DNA of 64,000 nucleotides from Pseudomonadota bacterium (GCA_021324455.1 JAJPJA010000103.1:1-64000), one strand, 5' to 3'; positions 52,834 through 62,160 are shown, counted from the stretch's first letter. Numbers and translations are program-made. Notes: generated from the letters alone by a model not told the origin.

Positions 52834-53847
52834 GTGCGCGAGGTAAGCGTCGGGGAACGCCTCGACCAATATCAGATCACGGAGCTGATCGCGCGCAGCG
52901 GGATGGCGTCGATTCTGAAAGCAATTGATACCGAATCCAACCAGACAGTCGCGCTGAAAGTCCCCTATCCGCAGTTCGAATCCGACGTGGTGTTCTACGA
53001 GCGCTTCCGCCGCGAAGAAGCGATCGGACAGCGCCTGAACCATCCCAACATCATCAAAGTCCTCACCCCGCGGCGCAAAAGCCGGATGTACATCGCGATG
53101 GAATACGTTGAGGGCGCCTCGCTGCGCGCGCTGCTGCGCGACAAGCGTCCGTTTGCACCCGAACGGGCATTGGGTTACGCGCGCCAGGTCTGCGGCGCCC
53201 TGGTCTATATGCATGACGAGGGCGTGGTGCATCGCGACCTCAAGCCGGAAAACATGCTGGTGACCGAGACCGACCAGATCAAAATCATGGATTTCGGCAT
53301 CGCGCTGGATGAAAGCGCCAGACGGCTTACCTGGGCCGGTCTGTCCACCACTATCGGTACGCCCGACTACATGGCGCCCGAGCAGATCAGCGGACGGCGC
53401 GGCGACGCGCGCACCGATATCTACTCGCTGGGGATGATCCTGTACGAGATGCTGACGGCGAACCTGCCTTACGAGGGCGCCAACGTTTACGCCGTGATGA
53501 AAGCCAAGGCGTCCGAGGATCCGCAGCCGCCGACCCGGTGGGTGCCGGACCTCGACCCCAAGCTGGAAGAAATCGTGCTGCGCGCAATCGAACGCGCGCC
53601 GCGCAATCGCTACGCCAGCGCGCGCCAGATGCTGGCCGACCTGGAAAATCCCGCGCAGGTGCAGGTCACCGGACGCGCCCACAGCCTGCATCCGCGCGCG
53701 AGCTGGAAACGTCTGCGGGCAATCCTGATGACGGGACTGTTCTTCACCTCGCTCATCGCCATCTTCGCCCTGCTGGTATGGCTGGCGCGGCGCTATCCGG
53801 CCGCGCCTGCGCGCACCCAGGGCGCCTATCGCGGTACCACACGATGA
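52834..53847 (+). CDS. Membrane-bound Ser/Thr protein kinase (Pkn type)
   Basis: Hanks-type kinase of 337 residues with a C-terminal membrane helix (about 295-320, MTGLFFTSLIAIFALLVWLA) and no sensor domain. Catalytic core: VALKV with Lys42, HRDLKPEN with Asp135, DFGIA at about 153, and the APEQ of the activation segment near 185. The glycine-rich loop is degenerate (IARSGMAS), but Lys and Asp remain. Start is GTG 52834. The last four bases overlap the amt start as ATGA, so the kinase and ammonium transporter are translationally coupled. Substrates are unknown. Confidence 0.9.
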   Translation: MREVSVGERLDQYQITELIARSGMASILKAIDTESNQTVALKVPYPQFESDVVFYERFRREEAIGQRLNHPNIIKVLTPRRKSRMYIAMEYVEGASLRALLRDKRPFAPERALGYARQVCGALVYMHDEGVVHRDLKPENMLVTETDQIKIMDFGIALDESARRLTWAGLSTTIGTPDYMAPEQISGRRGDARTDIYSLGMILYEMLTANLPYEGANVYAVMKAKASEDPQPPTRWVPDLDPKLEEIVLRAIERAPRNRYASARQMLADLENPAQVQVTGRAHSLHPRASWKRLRAILMTGLFFTSLIAIFALLVWLARRYPAAPARTQGAYRGTTR

Positions 53848-55262
53848 ATCCTTCGCACCGCTTCGCCGTCGGGCTCGCCGCCGTGATGCTGCTGGTTCCC
53901 TCGATCGCCGCCGCCGCACCGCTGAGCGCCGGTCCCGAGCAGTCGCTCAACCTGGCCTGGGTGCTGGTGGCCGGCTTCCTCGTGATGTTCATGCAGCTGG
54001 GATTCGCGCTGCTGGAGACCGGCTTCACGCGCTCCAAAAACGCGGTCAATACGATGGCGATGAACCTGGTCATCTATCCGATCGGCCTGCTTGGATTTTT
54101 CCTGACCGGATACGGTCTGATGCTGGGCGGCGTCGGCCAGTATGCGTCGCTGGGCACGATGACGATCGGCCATCATGAACTTACGCTGAATGTCGCGGGA
54201 CGCGCCTTTGGGATTGTGGGGCTGACCAAGTTCGCGTTGTTGAGTGTGGCGGGCGACCCCGGCAGCCTCGCGATGTTTCTGTTCGCGGTCGTGTTCATGG
54301 ACACCGCGGCCACGATTCCCACCGGCGCGATGGCCGAGCGATGGAAGTTCTCCGCCTTCTTCATCTATGGCCTGTTCATGTCGATGTTCCTCTATCCGCT
54401 GTATGGCAATTGGGTGTGGGGCGGAGGATGGCTGGCGCAACTGGGAGTCAACTTCGGACTGGGACATGGACACGTGGACTTCGCCGGTTCATCGGTGGTG
54501 CATATGACCGGCGGCGTCACCGCGCTGGCGGGAACCCTGGTGCTGGGGCCCCGTATCGGCAAGTTCCGGCGCGACCAGGCAATCGGAGCGATGCCGGGGC
54601 ATAACCTCCCGATGGCGATAACCGGCACGCTGATTCTGGCCTTCGGATGGTTCGGCTTCAACTGCGGATCGACGTTTGCCGCGTCCGATTCGCGCATCGC
54701 GCTGATCGCGGTCAATACCATGCTGTCGAGCGCGGCCGGCGCGCTGGCGGCGTTGCTTGCGATGTGGCTGCGCTATGGACGGCCGGATATCGCGATCACA
54801 TGCAACGGCCTGCTGGGCGGCCTGGTGGCGATCACCGCGCCCTGCGCGTTCGTGTCGCCGTTGGCCGCGATTCTTATCGGCATTGTGGCCGGGCTGATCA
54901 CCGACTGGAGCGTGATCATGCTCGAGCGGCATCTGCACGTCGACGATCCGGTGGGCGCAATCGCGGTGCACGGCGTGTGCGGGATGTGGGGCGCGCTCGC
55001 CCTCGGCATCTTCGCCGACGGCACCTACGGCGTCGGATGGAACGGCGTCGCGGGTCCGGTGCGCGGTCTGCTGTTCGGCGACTCGTCCCAATTGCTGGCC
55101 CAAATAATCGGCGTCAGCACCAACCTGGTGGCGATCTTCTCCCTGTCGATGGCGTTCTTCGCAATCGTGGAACGCACCATCGGCAACCGCGTAGCCGCCG
55201 AAGTGGAATGGTCGGGCCTCGACACCTTGGAAATGGGCAGCGACGCCTACCCCAAGAGTTGA
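53844..55262 (+). CDS. amt: Ammonium transporter (Amt/Rh family)
   Basis: Ammonium channel of 472 residues. A signal-like N-terminus (about 1-24), then 11 membrane helices. Conserved pore histidines are in DFAGSSVVHMTGGVTAL and DDPVGAIAVHGVCGMWGALALGIF; QLGFALLETGFTRSKN near 50 is the Amt signature. There is no glnK (PII) gene nearby, unlike the usual arrangement; instead the start overlaps the kinase stop. ATG 53844 is chosen for the overlap. A hairpin ten bases after the stop probably ends the operon. Confidence 0.93.
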   Translation: MNPSHRFAVGLAAVMLLVPSIAAAAPLSAGPEQSLNLAWVLVAGFLVMFMQLGFALLETGFTRSKNAVNTMAMNLVIYPIGLLGFFLTGYGLMLGGVGQYASLGTMTIGHHELTLNVAGRAFGIVGLTKFALLSVAGDPGSLAMFLFAVVFMDTAATIPTGAMAERWKFSAFFIYGLFMSMFLYPLYGNWVWGGGWLAQLGVNFGLGHGHVDFAGSSVVHMTGGVTALAGTLVLGPRIGKFRRDQAIGAMPGHNLPMAITGTLILAFGWFGFNCGSTFAASDSRIALIAVNTMLSSAAGALAALLAMWLRYGRPDIAITCNGLLGGLVAITAPCAFVSPLAAILIGIVAGLITDWSVIMLERHLHVDDPVGAIAVHGVCGMWGALALGIFADGTYGVGWNGVAGPVRGLLFGDSSQLLAQIIGVSTNLVAIFSLSMAFFAIVERTIGNRVAAEVEWSGLDTLEMGSDAYPKS

Positions 55263-55271
55263 GTAGGGCAG

Positions 55272-55294
55272 GCGTCCGTGCCCGTTTCGGACGC
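55272..55294 (+). terminator. Hairpin after amt, probable terminator
   Basis: GCGTCCG and CGGACGC form a perfect 7-bp stem with a 9-nt loop, beginning 10 bases after the amt stop. No T-run follows. Position suits termination of the phosphatase-kinase-amt operon. Confidence 0.5.
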
Positions 55295-55680
55295 GCGCGG
55301 CGCCGCCTTGCCAGGCCGCAACTCGCGCGGAGAAAAGTAGCGCGATGAATGCTGCCCTGCTGCTTCAGCGTGAAAGCGCCGCCTGGATCGGTGCCGATGC
55401 TGGCAAAGGGCGGGAATGAAGCATTCAGCGCCTGCACACAGGACGGCCCGGGCAGCGACTGCCGGCCCCGCCGAGTACGTCTCAGCCGCTCTGGCCGCGC
55501 CGCGGCAGCAGAGGGGGACAGTGCGTCCGCCCCGGTCATCGCCGCAGTCATGACGGCGCCGGTGGGATCGATCGACGGGATATCGCCGATCAGCGGCGCG
55601 GTTACAACAGGCCAGCAAGTTCACCAATGCTATTTTTTTGACTGCTGAGCGCCTCTCTTCGCCCAGAAAAACACCCGCGC
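55295..55680. other. Intergenic stretch without a supported gene
   Basis: Between the amt terminator and the Rieske gene no ORF has credible composition or a family motif. The 99-codon plus-strand ORF and the 126-codon minus-strand ORF are low-complexity. A run of seven T near 55632-55638 lies on the plus strand, without a clear hairpin before it. Nothing else is seen. Confidence 0.5.
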
Positions 55681-57033
55681 TCAGGCCCTGGCCAGGTACT
55701 CGTCCAGTACGCTGTGGAAGTAGCGCAGGCGGCGTTCCTGATGCGCCAGGTAGAGGCCCTTGAAGCCTGCCGAGCGCATCCCGCGCTGCAGCTCCCCCGC
55801 CTGCGCCTCATCCTGGGCCAGCGCGATGTGCGGAAAATGGGCCTCATGGCCGTCGCCGATGACGTAATCCTGATGCGCGGGGCGGGGCGGCACCGCCTGA
55901 CCCGGACAGACGCGGACGAACTGCTGAAAGTCCCACAGCATCCGCTGCGGATCCTCCGGATGCGGGCGGTGGCGGAAGAGCCAGAAATGATGCGCGCTGA
56001 TGTTGAGCGTGATGTTGGGAAACAAAAAGTAGTGAAAATCGTCCAATAGTTGCTGATCGACCAGCCCGCTTACGTCCACTCCGCCCCGCTGGGCCCGCTG
56101 GCGCGCCGCCTCGAGCAGCACCGGCCGCAGCTCCTTGACGTGCCCCTCCCACTCCGGCCGCGGCTCCACGCCGTACGCCTTGAGCATTGCGCGCACGCCG
56201 GCCGTGATCTGGCTGCTGTCGCGATAGCCGCGCCGGCGCGCCATCGCGTCGTCCCATCGCGGACCCGGCACGCCGACGCGGTAGATGAAACGGCTGTGGC
56301 GGCCGTAAAAATCGATCGGGCATCCGCCCGGGGTATCGTCGCTCATGTCCATCAGCTCGGGATGGATGCCCTGCAGATGATAGAGCTCATTGAACGAGTC
56401 GACGCCGATTTTCCAGTTGCACGGCCAGGCCACGGTCCAGTCCAGGTTGATGCTGAACTCCGCTCCCCAACGGTAGGTCCCCAGATGATCCATGACGTCG
56501 CGGGTCAGGTAATCGCCGAGCGGCTCCGCGTTGTCGTCGAAATTGATAAACACCAGTCCCTGGAAGGTTTCGCATCGCACCTGCGGCAGGCGCATCCCGC
56601 TTGCGATCGGATTGCCCTGGGGGAAATCGCATTCGGCGTCGGGTGCGCTGACCAGCCGGCCCTCCAGGTCGTAGCGCCATCGATGGTACGGGCAGGTGAA
56701 CGCGCGCGCCAAACCGCATCCGGCGGGCCGGATGCGGCGGCCGCGATGCTGGCAGACGTTGTACATGGCGCGTATCTGGTCGGGCGCCGAACGCACTACC
56801 AGGACCGATTCGGGTCCGATTTCGAAGGTAAAATAGTCGCCGATTTGGGCCAAATCGGACAGCGGGCCGGCGTACAGCCAGACCCGCCGCCACATCCGCT
56901 CCCATTCAAGCCGCATGAATTCGGGCGCGAGATAGCGTTGGCTGGGAATGAGCGCACAATCGAGCGCCGGCTCCGGAGTTTTGCGCAGGATGGGTGCAAG
57001 CGCTGCATCTCTCGCATCGGCTGACGCGGCCAT
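55681..57033 (-). CDS. Rieske non-heme iron oxygenase, alpha subunit
   Basis: Aromatic-ring- or steroid-type Rieske oxygenase of 450 residues. The [2Fe-2S] ligands are Cys94-x-His96 in NVCQHRGRR and Cys114-x2-His117 in TCPYHRW; the mononuclear iron site includes His218 and His223 in ELYHLQGIHPEL with a preceding Asp/Glu for electron transfer. An enzyme of this size usually needs a reductase and ferredoxin, none of which is next to it. GGAGG precedes the ATG. Divergent from a luciferase-like monooxygenase (103 bp), it may catalyse a related oxidation step. Confidence 0.9.
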   Translation of the reverse strand: MAASADARDAALAPILRKTPEPALDCALIPSQRYLAPEFMRLEWERMWRRVWLYAGPLSDLAQIGDYFTFEIGPESVLVVRSAPDQIRAMYNVCQHRGRRIRPAGCGLARAFTCPYHRWRYDLEGRLVSAPDAECDFPQGNPIASGMRLPQVRCETFQGLVFINFDDNAEPLGDYLTRDVMDHLGTYRWGAEFSINLDWTVAWPCNWKIGVDSFNELYHLQGIHPELMDMSDDTPGGCPIDFYGRHSRFIYRVGVPGPRWDDAMARRRGYRDSSQITAGVRAMLKAYGVEPRPEWEGHVKELRPVLLEAARQRAQRGGVDVSGLVDQQLLDDFHYFLFPNITLNISAHHFWLFRHRPHPEDPQRMLWDFQQFVRVCPGQAVPPRPAHQDYVIGDGHEAHFPHIALAQDEAQAGELQRGMRSAGFKGLYLAHQERRLRYFHSVLDEYLARA

Positions 57034-57049
57034 GGATTGGTCCTCCGGA

Positions 57050-57078
57050 TTACAATTCGGTCCTTGTTCCTATATTCT
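57050..57078 (+). promoter_or_regulatory. Candidate promoter for the luciferase-like gene at 57137
   Basis: TTACAA and TATTCT are separated by 17 bp, about 60 bp upstream of the ATG at 57137, in the divergent region with the Rieske gene. Both hexamers match the consensus at four or five of six positions. Tentative. Confidence 0.33.
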
Positions 57079-57136
57079 TCGGCACGCGATCGCAAATGGC
57101 GGGCGCGGGCGCGCCCGGGATCAGGAGAATTCGATT

Positions 57137-58009
57137 ATGAAGTTCGCAACCGGGTTGGCTTTCTTTCCACCGGCGCCGTTCGACCCGGCGCCGATTACTC
57201 ATTACGCGCAGGTCGCCGACCGCGTCGGGTTCGAATCGATCTGGGTGCCCGAGCACGTGGCGATCCCGGCCGACTATCAGTCGCGATATCCCTACCGCGC
57301 CGAGGGCAAGCTGCCCGGCGACGACGAGGATATGCCGTGGCCCGAACCGTTGCTGTGTTTGACCTACGTCGCCGCGCTGACGCGCAAAATCCGCCTGGGC
57401 ACGATCGTGATCATCCTGCCGCTGCGCCATCCGCTGTACATCGCCAAGGAGACCGCGACGCTGGACGTTCTGTCCGGCGGGCGCGCGATGCTGGGGATCG
57501 GCAGCGGATGGCTCAAGGAGGAATTCGAGGCGTTGGGGCTGGATTTCCATGTCCGCGGCAGACGCACCGACGAATCGATCGAAGCGCTGCGGGCGTTGTG
57601 GCGCGACAATCCGGTCAGCTACTCGGGCAAGCATTTCAAATTCGGTCCGTTGAAATGTTTTCCCAAGCCGATTCAGAAAAACGGTATTCCGATTTTCGTC
57701 GGCGGCAATTCCAAACCGGCCATCAGACGCGTGGCGCGCTACGCGAACGGCTACATTCCGGTCGGCGGAGTGGACGAAGCCCGGCCGCTGTTCGCTCAAT
57801 TGAAGGAGGAATGCGCGCGCATCGGACGCAATTTCGCCGAAATCGAATTGTGCTGCCAATGCGAGCCGACGCCCGACGCGGTCAAGCGCTGCGAGGACCT
57901 GGGTATCGCGCGTGTCATGACCGGCGCACAGCTCAGTTACGATTACGACCAGATGACGCGCGACATGGAGAAGATCGGCAATGAGCTGATCGCGAAATTT
58001 CCCGGCTGA
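57137..58009 (+). CDS. F420-dependent luciferase-like oxidoreductase (TIGR03619-like)
   Basis: Luciferase-like protein of 290 residues similar to the gene at 19902: VGFESIWVPEHVAIP near 32, RHPLYIAKETATLDVLSGGRAMLG near 95, GIGSGWLKEEFEALGLDF near 118 and KPIQKNGIPIFVGGN near 175. These match the TIGR03619-type group. ATG 57137 has AGGAG 9 bases upstream; the longer ORF has no support. Its divergence from the Rieske gene suggests both belong to one oxidative degradation pathway, but the substrate is not known. Confidence 0.85.
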   Translation: MKFATGLAFFPPAPFDPAPITHYAQVADRVGFESIWVPEHVAIPADYQSRYPYRAEGKLPGDDEDMPWPEPLLCLTYVAALTRKIRLGTIVIILPLRHPLYIAKETATLDVLSGGRAMLGIGSGWLKEEFEALGLDFHVRGRRTDESIEALRALWRDNPVSYSGKHFKFGPLKCFPKPIQKNGIPIFVGGNSKPAIRRVARYANGYIPVGGVDEARPLFAQLKEECARIGRNFAEIELCCQCEPTPDAVKRCEDLGIARVMTGAQLSYDYDQMTRDMEKIGNELIAKFPG

Positions 58010-58092
58010 AGAAGATTGGTGATGCTGACCGGCAAGGCCTGGCGCAATCGGCGTCCGACGGCCAGCATCACCTTTTTATGCAGGCGGCTGCG

Positions 58093-58287
58093 CTACGGCG
58101 CGGTTGAGGGAGAGGCCATGGGACTGGCGGCCTCACTGGCCGAAGCGGCCGGCGCCGCCGGAGAGGCTTCAGCGGCCGGAGCGGACGCCTCCGGAGCTGC
58201 GGCCGGCGGCGGCGTTTCTTCAGTGCTCTTTTGGCATGCGGATGTGAAGACAAAGGCCGCGATGGCCACGATCAGCAGCTTGCGCAT
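58093..58287 (-). CDS. Small Ala/Pro-rich lipoprotein
   Basis: Protein of 64 residues. The N-terminal MRKLLIVAIAAFVFTSAC is a lipoprotein signal with Cys at 18; the rest is alanine/proline/serine/glutamate-rich and likely extended. A perfect AGGAGG precedes the ATG at good spacing, which supports a real gene despite its length. Function unknown. Upstream, on the same strand, is the DUF1329 gene, 239 bp away. Confidence 0.7.
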   Translation of the reverse strand: MRKLLIVAIAAFVFTSACQKSTEETPPPAAAPEASAPAAEASPAAPAASASEAASPMASPSTAP

Positions 58288-58526
58288 CTTCTCCTCCTTG
58301 GCTTAGGGCTGATACCAGAAACAGGCAGACAACATCACCCCGTCCTCCGATGGCTTACCTAACCGCCTTTAAATTGTCGTAGGCCGGAGGCAAAAGCGCA
58401 AGAGTTTTGACCGGCCCAGGCGGCCGCGGCCGCGCAGGTTGCGGGACCGACGGGCGGTCTGCAGCGCGGCAGAGGCCGCCCCTGCTTCAAACCCGTTGGC
58501 GGAAGGGCGCGGCAGAGGGCGGCACG

Positions 58527-59858
58527 TCAGCGCATGATACGCGACAATCCGCCCGGAAACGCGTACACTTCCGGCTCGGCGCATTCGGCTTTGCAGTTCT
58601 TGTCGAAGGCCGGCTCCTCGGTCGGACGCGAAGTGGTGGCGTGGGTATTCTGAAAATCGACCATCGCCTCGGAGTTGGTGCCGCGATAGACGAACATGTC
58701 GCCATTGTTCATCGGGTGCGGTTTGAGGTAGATCATTTCGCCCTTCCAATACTTGTTCTGGGCGTCGTAGTTGTCGATCCAGGTTTCGTTCCAGGTCTCC
58801 TTGTCGACAAACATGACCTTGTGGCCGTAGCAGTAACTGCCCAGTTTGGGCAGCGGGGTGATGTCGATGATGTATTCGTCGCGCAGCTCCCATTTGCCGA
58901 CCGCGGGGGAGGGCCACTGCGCCACGCCGTTCTTGTCCCAGTTCCGGTCGTTATAAAAAGTTGCCTGCTCCCCATGCATCATGGCCAGGATTTTCTTTTC
59001 CCCCAGAAGCGTGACGTTGAAGCTGGGCGGCTGCAGCCAGGTGCCGTCGGCGTTGTCGTCCTGGACGAAGTCGCTGCCCAGAATCGGCGAACAGCGCGCG
59101 GCGGAGGACAGGCGCAGCGATCGGCGCAGCGAGGGCAGGAACACGTAAATCTCCTCCAGTTTCTCCGGATCGTCGGGCAGCAGCGCGACCTGGGTGGTAT
59201 ATTTGACCTGCTCCGGCGCCATCAGGAAGAACCGGGTCGATTCGAGGTATCCTTTGCCGAACGCCAAATCCTCGGGATACACGTCATCTGAATTGTGCGT
59301 CAGGCGCCATCCGATGACGTCCACCATCTGTACGTAATGGTTATGGAAGCGGTCGATCTGATCGCTTGGATCGAAGTAGTGAATGCGGGTGGGTACGAAA
59401 CCGTACCAGACGTTATACAGGATCTGAAAGGCGGCCTCGGGACCGCTGGGTTTGGGGAATGGAATCCCGGCGCGGTAACCTCTGACCGTGTAGGAGCCGT
59501 CCGGGACCTTAACGAGCTGCGCCTGTCCCGCGTACTTTTCGGTCGCCGCCGACAAGGTGGTAGGCCATTTGAAGGGAATCGTAGGTCCCACCACGATCGT
59601 GTACTCAGGTCCGGGACCGACTTTCCATCCGTAACGTCCGCTGTAGGCGGCCACCATGGACATCGGCATGAACTGCTTGTAGTTCTGCCAGTTGGAGAGC
59701 GTGATTTGAGTTCCAAGCGGGATGCTCTGAGATGAGTTGGCGTCGGCCAGCGCCTGATAGGCGGCGCGGTCGAACCTGATTTGAGCGTTCGCGGGCGCCC
59801 AGACCCCGAGGGCGATCAGGAACGCACACTCTAATCCAAGATAAAATCGGCTTTTCAT
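58527..59858 (-). CDS. DUF1329 exported protein
   Basis: Exported protein of 443 residues with a signal peptide (about 1-25, CAFLIALGVWAPANA). The family members are thought to fold as a beta-barrel or sheet related to lipoprotein-sorting (LolA/LolB-like) proteins and frequently occur beside RND transporters and genes for steroid, alkane or hydrophobic compound degradation. YVFLPSLRRSLRLSSAARCSPILGSDFVQDD near 245-275 is the most recognisable DUF1329 motif (R-R-x-R, then GSDF). No lipobox. AGGGGA precedes the ATG. Possibly moves hydrophobic molecules across the periplasm; unproven. Confidence 0.8.
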   Translation of the reverse strand: MKSRFYLGLECAFLIALGVWAPANAQIRFDRAAYQALADANSSQSIPLGTQITLSNWQNYKQFMPMSMVAAYSGRYGWKVGPGPEYTIVVGPTIPFKWPTTLSAATEKYAGQAQLVKVPDGSYTVRGYRAGIPFPKPSGPEAAFQILYNVWYGFVPTRIHYFDPSDQIDRFHNHYVQMVDVIGWRLTHNSDDVYPEDLAFGKGYLESTRFFLMAPEQVKYTTQVALLPDDPEKLEEIYVFLPSLRRSLRLSSAARCSPILGSDFVQDDNADGTWLQPPSFNVTLLGEKKILAMMHGEQATFYNDRNWDKNGVAQWPSPAVGKWELRDEYIIDITPLPKLGSYCYGHKVMFVDKETWNETWIDNYDAQNKYWKGEMIYLKPHPMNNGDMFVYRGTNSEAMVDFQNTHATTSRPTEEPAFDKNCKAECAEPEVYAFPGGLSRIMR

Positions 59859-60168
59859 AGTTATCCCCTGAAGCTTCGTTACCCAGCACTTCGCCGTTTG
59901 TCAACGAATTCAGAGCGGCGGCAAGCCGCCTGGATGTACATCTTAACCTCAGCGGGTAGGCGCCGAGTTCCGGAACAGGGGTGAGATTTGCGCCCGGCTG
60001 ACCCAACTGTGTCAATCATAGATGGCAATGGCTGCCGCCTTTCGATACAAACGCGGCTCCAGCACGCCTGCTGTCAGGGCTTTGCGCACGGCACGCATGC
60101 TGCTTAACCGGGACGGGCGCTTAAATCATGAAACGGGAAGTACATTGTCAGCCATCAGGCGTCCGCCG
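59859..60168 (+). other. Leader of kup with c-di-AMP-riboswitch-like fragments
   Basis: The 310 bp between the DUF1329 gene and kup is divergent upstream sequence. On the plus strand it contains TCTTAACCTC (59941-59950) followed by GGTAGGCG (59955-59962), resembling the 3' conserved part of ydaO/yuaA c-di-AMP riboswitches, and CTTCGCCG at 59889. A GGCGG-CAAG-CCGCC hairpin is at 59917-59930. The other conserved parts of that riboswitch are not evident, so the element is only a suggestion. Kup expression is commonly under c-di-AMP control. Confidence 0.25.
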
Positions 60169-62160
60169 ATGAGCGAAACCGCGGTGGTGGACACCGGGGC
60201 CGTACCCGCGCCCCATTCGGCAAGCGGGAAGAAGCACCTTCATGCCCGGCACGCACCTCGCGGCGGGCTGGCGGTGCTGACGCTGGGGGCACTGGGGGTC
60301 GTTTATGGCGATATCGGCACGTCCCCGCTGTACGCCGTTAACGAGATCTTCTTCGGCCATGGCCATGTGACTCCGGCGCCGGCGAACGTGCGCGGATGTA
60401 TCTCGCTGGTGGTGTGGGTGCTGACGACGGTGGTCGCGCTCAAGTACGTAATTTTGATGCTGCGCGCGGACAACGATGGCGAGGGCGGGGTGTTCGCGCT
60501 GTACGGCTTGCTGCATCGGCACAAAACAGCCGGCGTGGCGATGCTGCTGTCGGCGCTGATGCTGGGGGCGGGGATGGTCTTCGGCGACGGCATCATCACA
60601 CCCGCGATCAGCGTGTTGTCGGCGATGGAGGGATTGGGCGCCGCGACGCCGTCGCTGGCCCATGCGGCGGTGCCGCTGACGGTGATCATTCTGACCGCAC
60701 TGTTCGCGATTCAATATCACGGAACGGCGCGAGTCGGGCGATGGTTCGGACCGGTGCTGGTGTGCTGGTTCGTTTGCCTTGGGGCGCTCGGCGCGCGGCA
60801 GATTGCGCGTCATCCTGACATCCTGGCCGCGCTCAACCCGTTGTACGGCGCTCGTTTCCTGTACGCCAACGGACTTCATCCGAGTCTGCTGATGATGGGT
60901 GCGCTGATGCTGGTGGTGACCGGCGGCGAGGCGCTTTACGCCGATATGGGGCATTTCGGTCCGCGTCCGATTCGCGCCGGATGGTTCGCTCTGGTGTATC
61001 CGGCTCTGATGCTGAACTATTTGGGGCAGGGGGCGTTTCTGCTCGGCGGATCGCCGCTGTCGGGCGGCCGATTGTTTTTCAGCCTGGCGCCCACCGTGCT
61101 GATGTTGCCGCTCATCACGCTGGCCACCGCGGCCACGGTGATTGCCTCGCAGGCGCTGATCTCGGGCGCCTTCTCGCTGGCCTCGCAGGCGATGGCGCTG
61201 GGGCTGTTTCCGCGCCTGCGCATCGTGCATACCAGCCACGCGCATGCGGGCCAGGTGTACATGCCGTTCGTCAACTGGTCGCTATACCTGGGCGCGGTGC
61301 TGCTGGTGATCGTGTTTCGATCCAGTTCGGCGCTGGCTTCGGCCTATGGATTGGCGGTCTCGGGCGAGATGGTCGCGACGTCGGTTGCGATGGTGGCGGT
61401 GGCGGCGGCGTATTGGAAATGGAATCGGCTGCGCAGCGGTCTGGTATTCGGGGCTTTCGCGGCGGTGGACGCGTCGTTCCTGGCCGCCAATTCCTTGAAG
61501 TTGCTGGAGGGCGGGTTCATTCCGGTAGTGCTGGGCGTGGCCCTGTTCCTGGTGATGGTGACCTGGCGATGGGGCCGCAAGGCGACTTTCGCCGCCTATT
61601 CGGCCAAACATACAATGTCGATGGCGGAGTTGGTCCGCCGCCATCGGCGCGCCGACCATTACGTCGAGCGCAACGCCCTGCTGATGGTGCCCAAGCCGCT
61701 GCGGTCCGCCCACGACCATACTCCGGCACTGCTGCAACTGCTGTGGGATCGCTACGGTGTTCTGCCCCGCAACCTGATCTTCGTCGAAGTGATTCATCGC
61801 AAGGTGCCCTATGTCCACGACGACCGTTATCTGGTGACGGTGTTCCGCCGCGAACCGCCCAAAGGCAGCATCATCAGCGTCACGCTCAGTTTCGGCTTTA
61901 TGGAGGATCCCAACGTGGAACGGGTGCTGGAGGAGCTGGCCAGCCATCGCGAAATCGACCTGCCGACCGACATGCACAAGTGGATCGTACACGTTTCGGT
62001 GGAAAATCTGCTGCCGTCGAAGGCGATGGGACTGGCTGGGCGCTTTCGGCTGCGGCTGTTCGCGTTGCTGCGGCACATTTCCCAGCCCGCGCACTATTAC
62101 TACGGTCTGGGCGACGCGGTGCAGCTTTCGGCCGAAATCATTCCGGTGCGGCTGAAGTAA
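60169..62160 (+). CDS. kup: Low-affinity potassium transporter Kup
   Basis: Kup/HAK/KT potassium-proton symporter, about 663 residues, 12 hydrophobic segments. GVVYGDIGTSPLYAVNEIFFG near 50 is the family signature, followed by the EGGVFALYGLL of helix 2-3 and the GDGIITPAISVLSAMEGL segment near 145. The C-terminal cytosolic part (about 500 to the end) is present and of normal length. The ORF opens at 60022; I use ATG 60169 (MSETAVVDTG), with a possible TTG at 60145. About 30 residues before the first helix are hydrophilic. Main role is potassium uptake, mostly at acid pH or high osmolarity. Confidence 0.93.
   Translation: MSETAVVDTGAVPAPHSASGKKHLHARHAPRGGLAVLTLGALGVVYGDIGTSPLYAVNEIFFGHGHVTPAPANVRGCISLVVWVLTTVVALKYVILMLRADNDGEGGVFALYGLLHRHKTAGVAMLLSALMLGAGMVFGDGIITPAISVLSAMEGLGAATPSLAHAAVPLTVIILTALFAIQYHGTARVGRWFGPVLVCWFVCLGALGARQIARHPDILAALNPLYGARFLYANGLHPSLLMMGALMLVVTGGEALYADMGHFGPRPIRAGWFALVYPALMLNYLGQGAFLLGGSPLSGGRLFFSLAPTVLMLPLITLATAATVIASQALISGAFSLASQAMALGLFPRLRIVHTSHAHAGQVYMPFVNWSLYLGAVLLVIVFRSSSALASAYGLAVSGEMVATSVAMVAVAAAYWKWNRLRSGLVFGAFAAVDASFLAANSLKLLEGGFIPVVLGVALFLVMVTWRWGRKATFAAYSAKHTMSMAELVRRHRRADHYVERNALLMVPKPLRSAHDHTPALLQLLWDRYGVLPRNLIFVEVIHRKVPYVHDDRYLVTVFRREPPKGSIISVTLSFGFMEDPNVERVLEELASHREIDLPTDMHKWIVHVSVENLLPSKAMGLAGRFRLRLFALLRHISQPAHYYYGLGDAVQLSAEIIPVRLK

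Noticed and set aside
52273-53919. 548-codon minus-strand ORF
   Set aside because: It overlaps the phosphatase and kinase genes in antisense; low complexity and no motif.
57229-57245. GGGTTCGAATCGATC, a tRNA T-arm lookalike
   Set aside because: It is within the luciferase-like coding frame (VGFESI) and lacks an acceptor or anticodon arm. No tRNA gene was found in the window.
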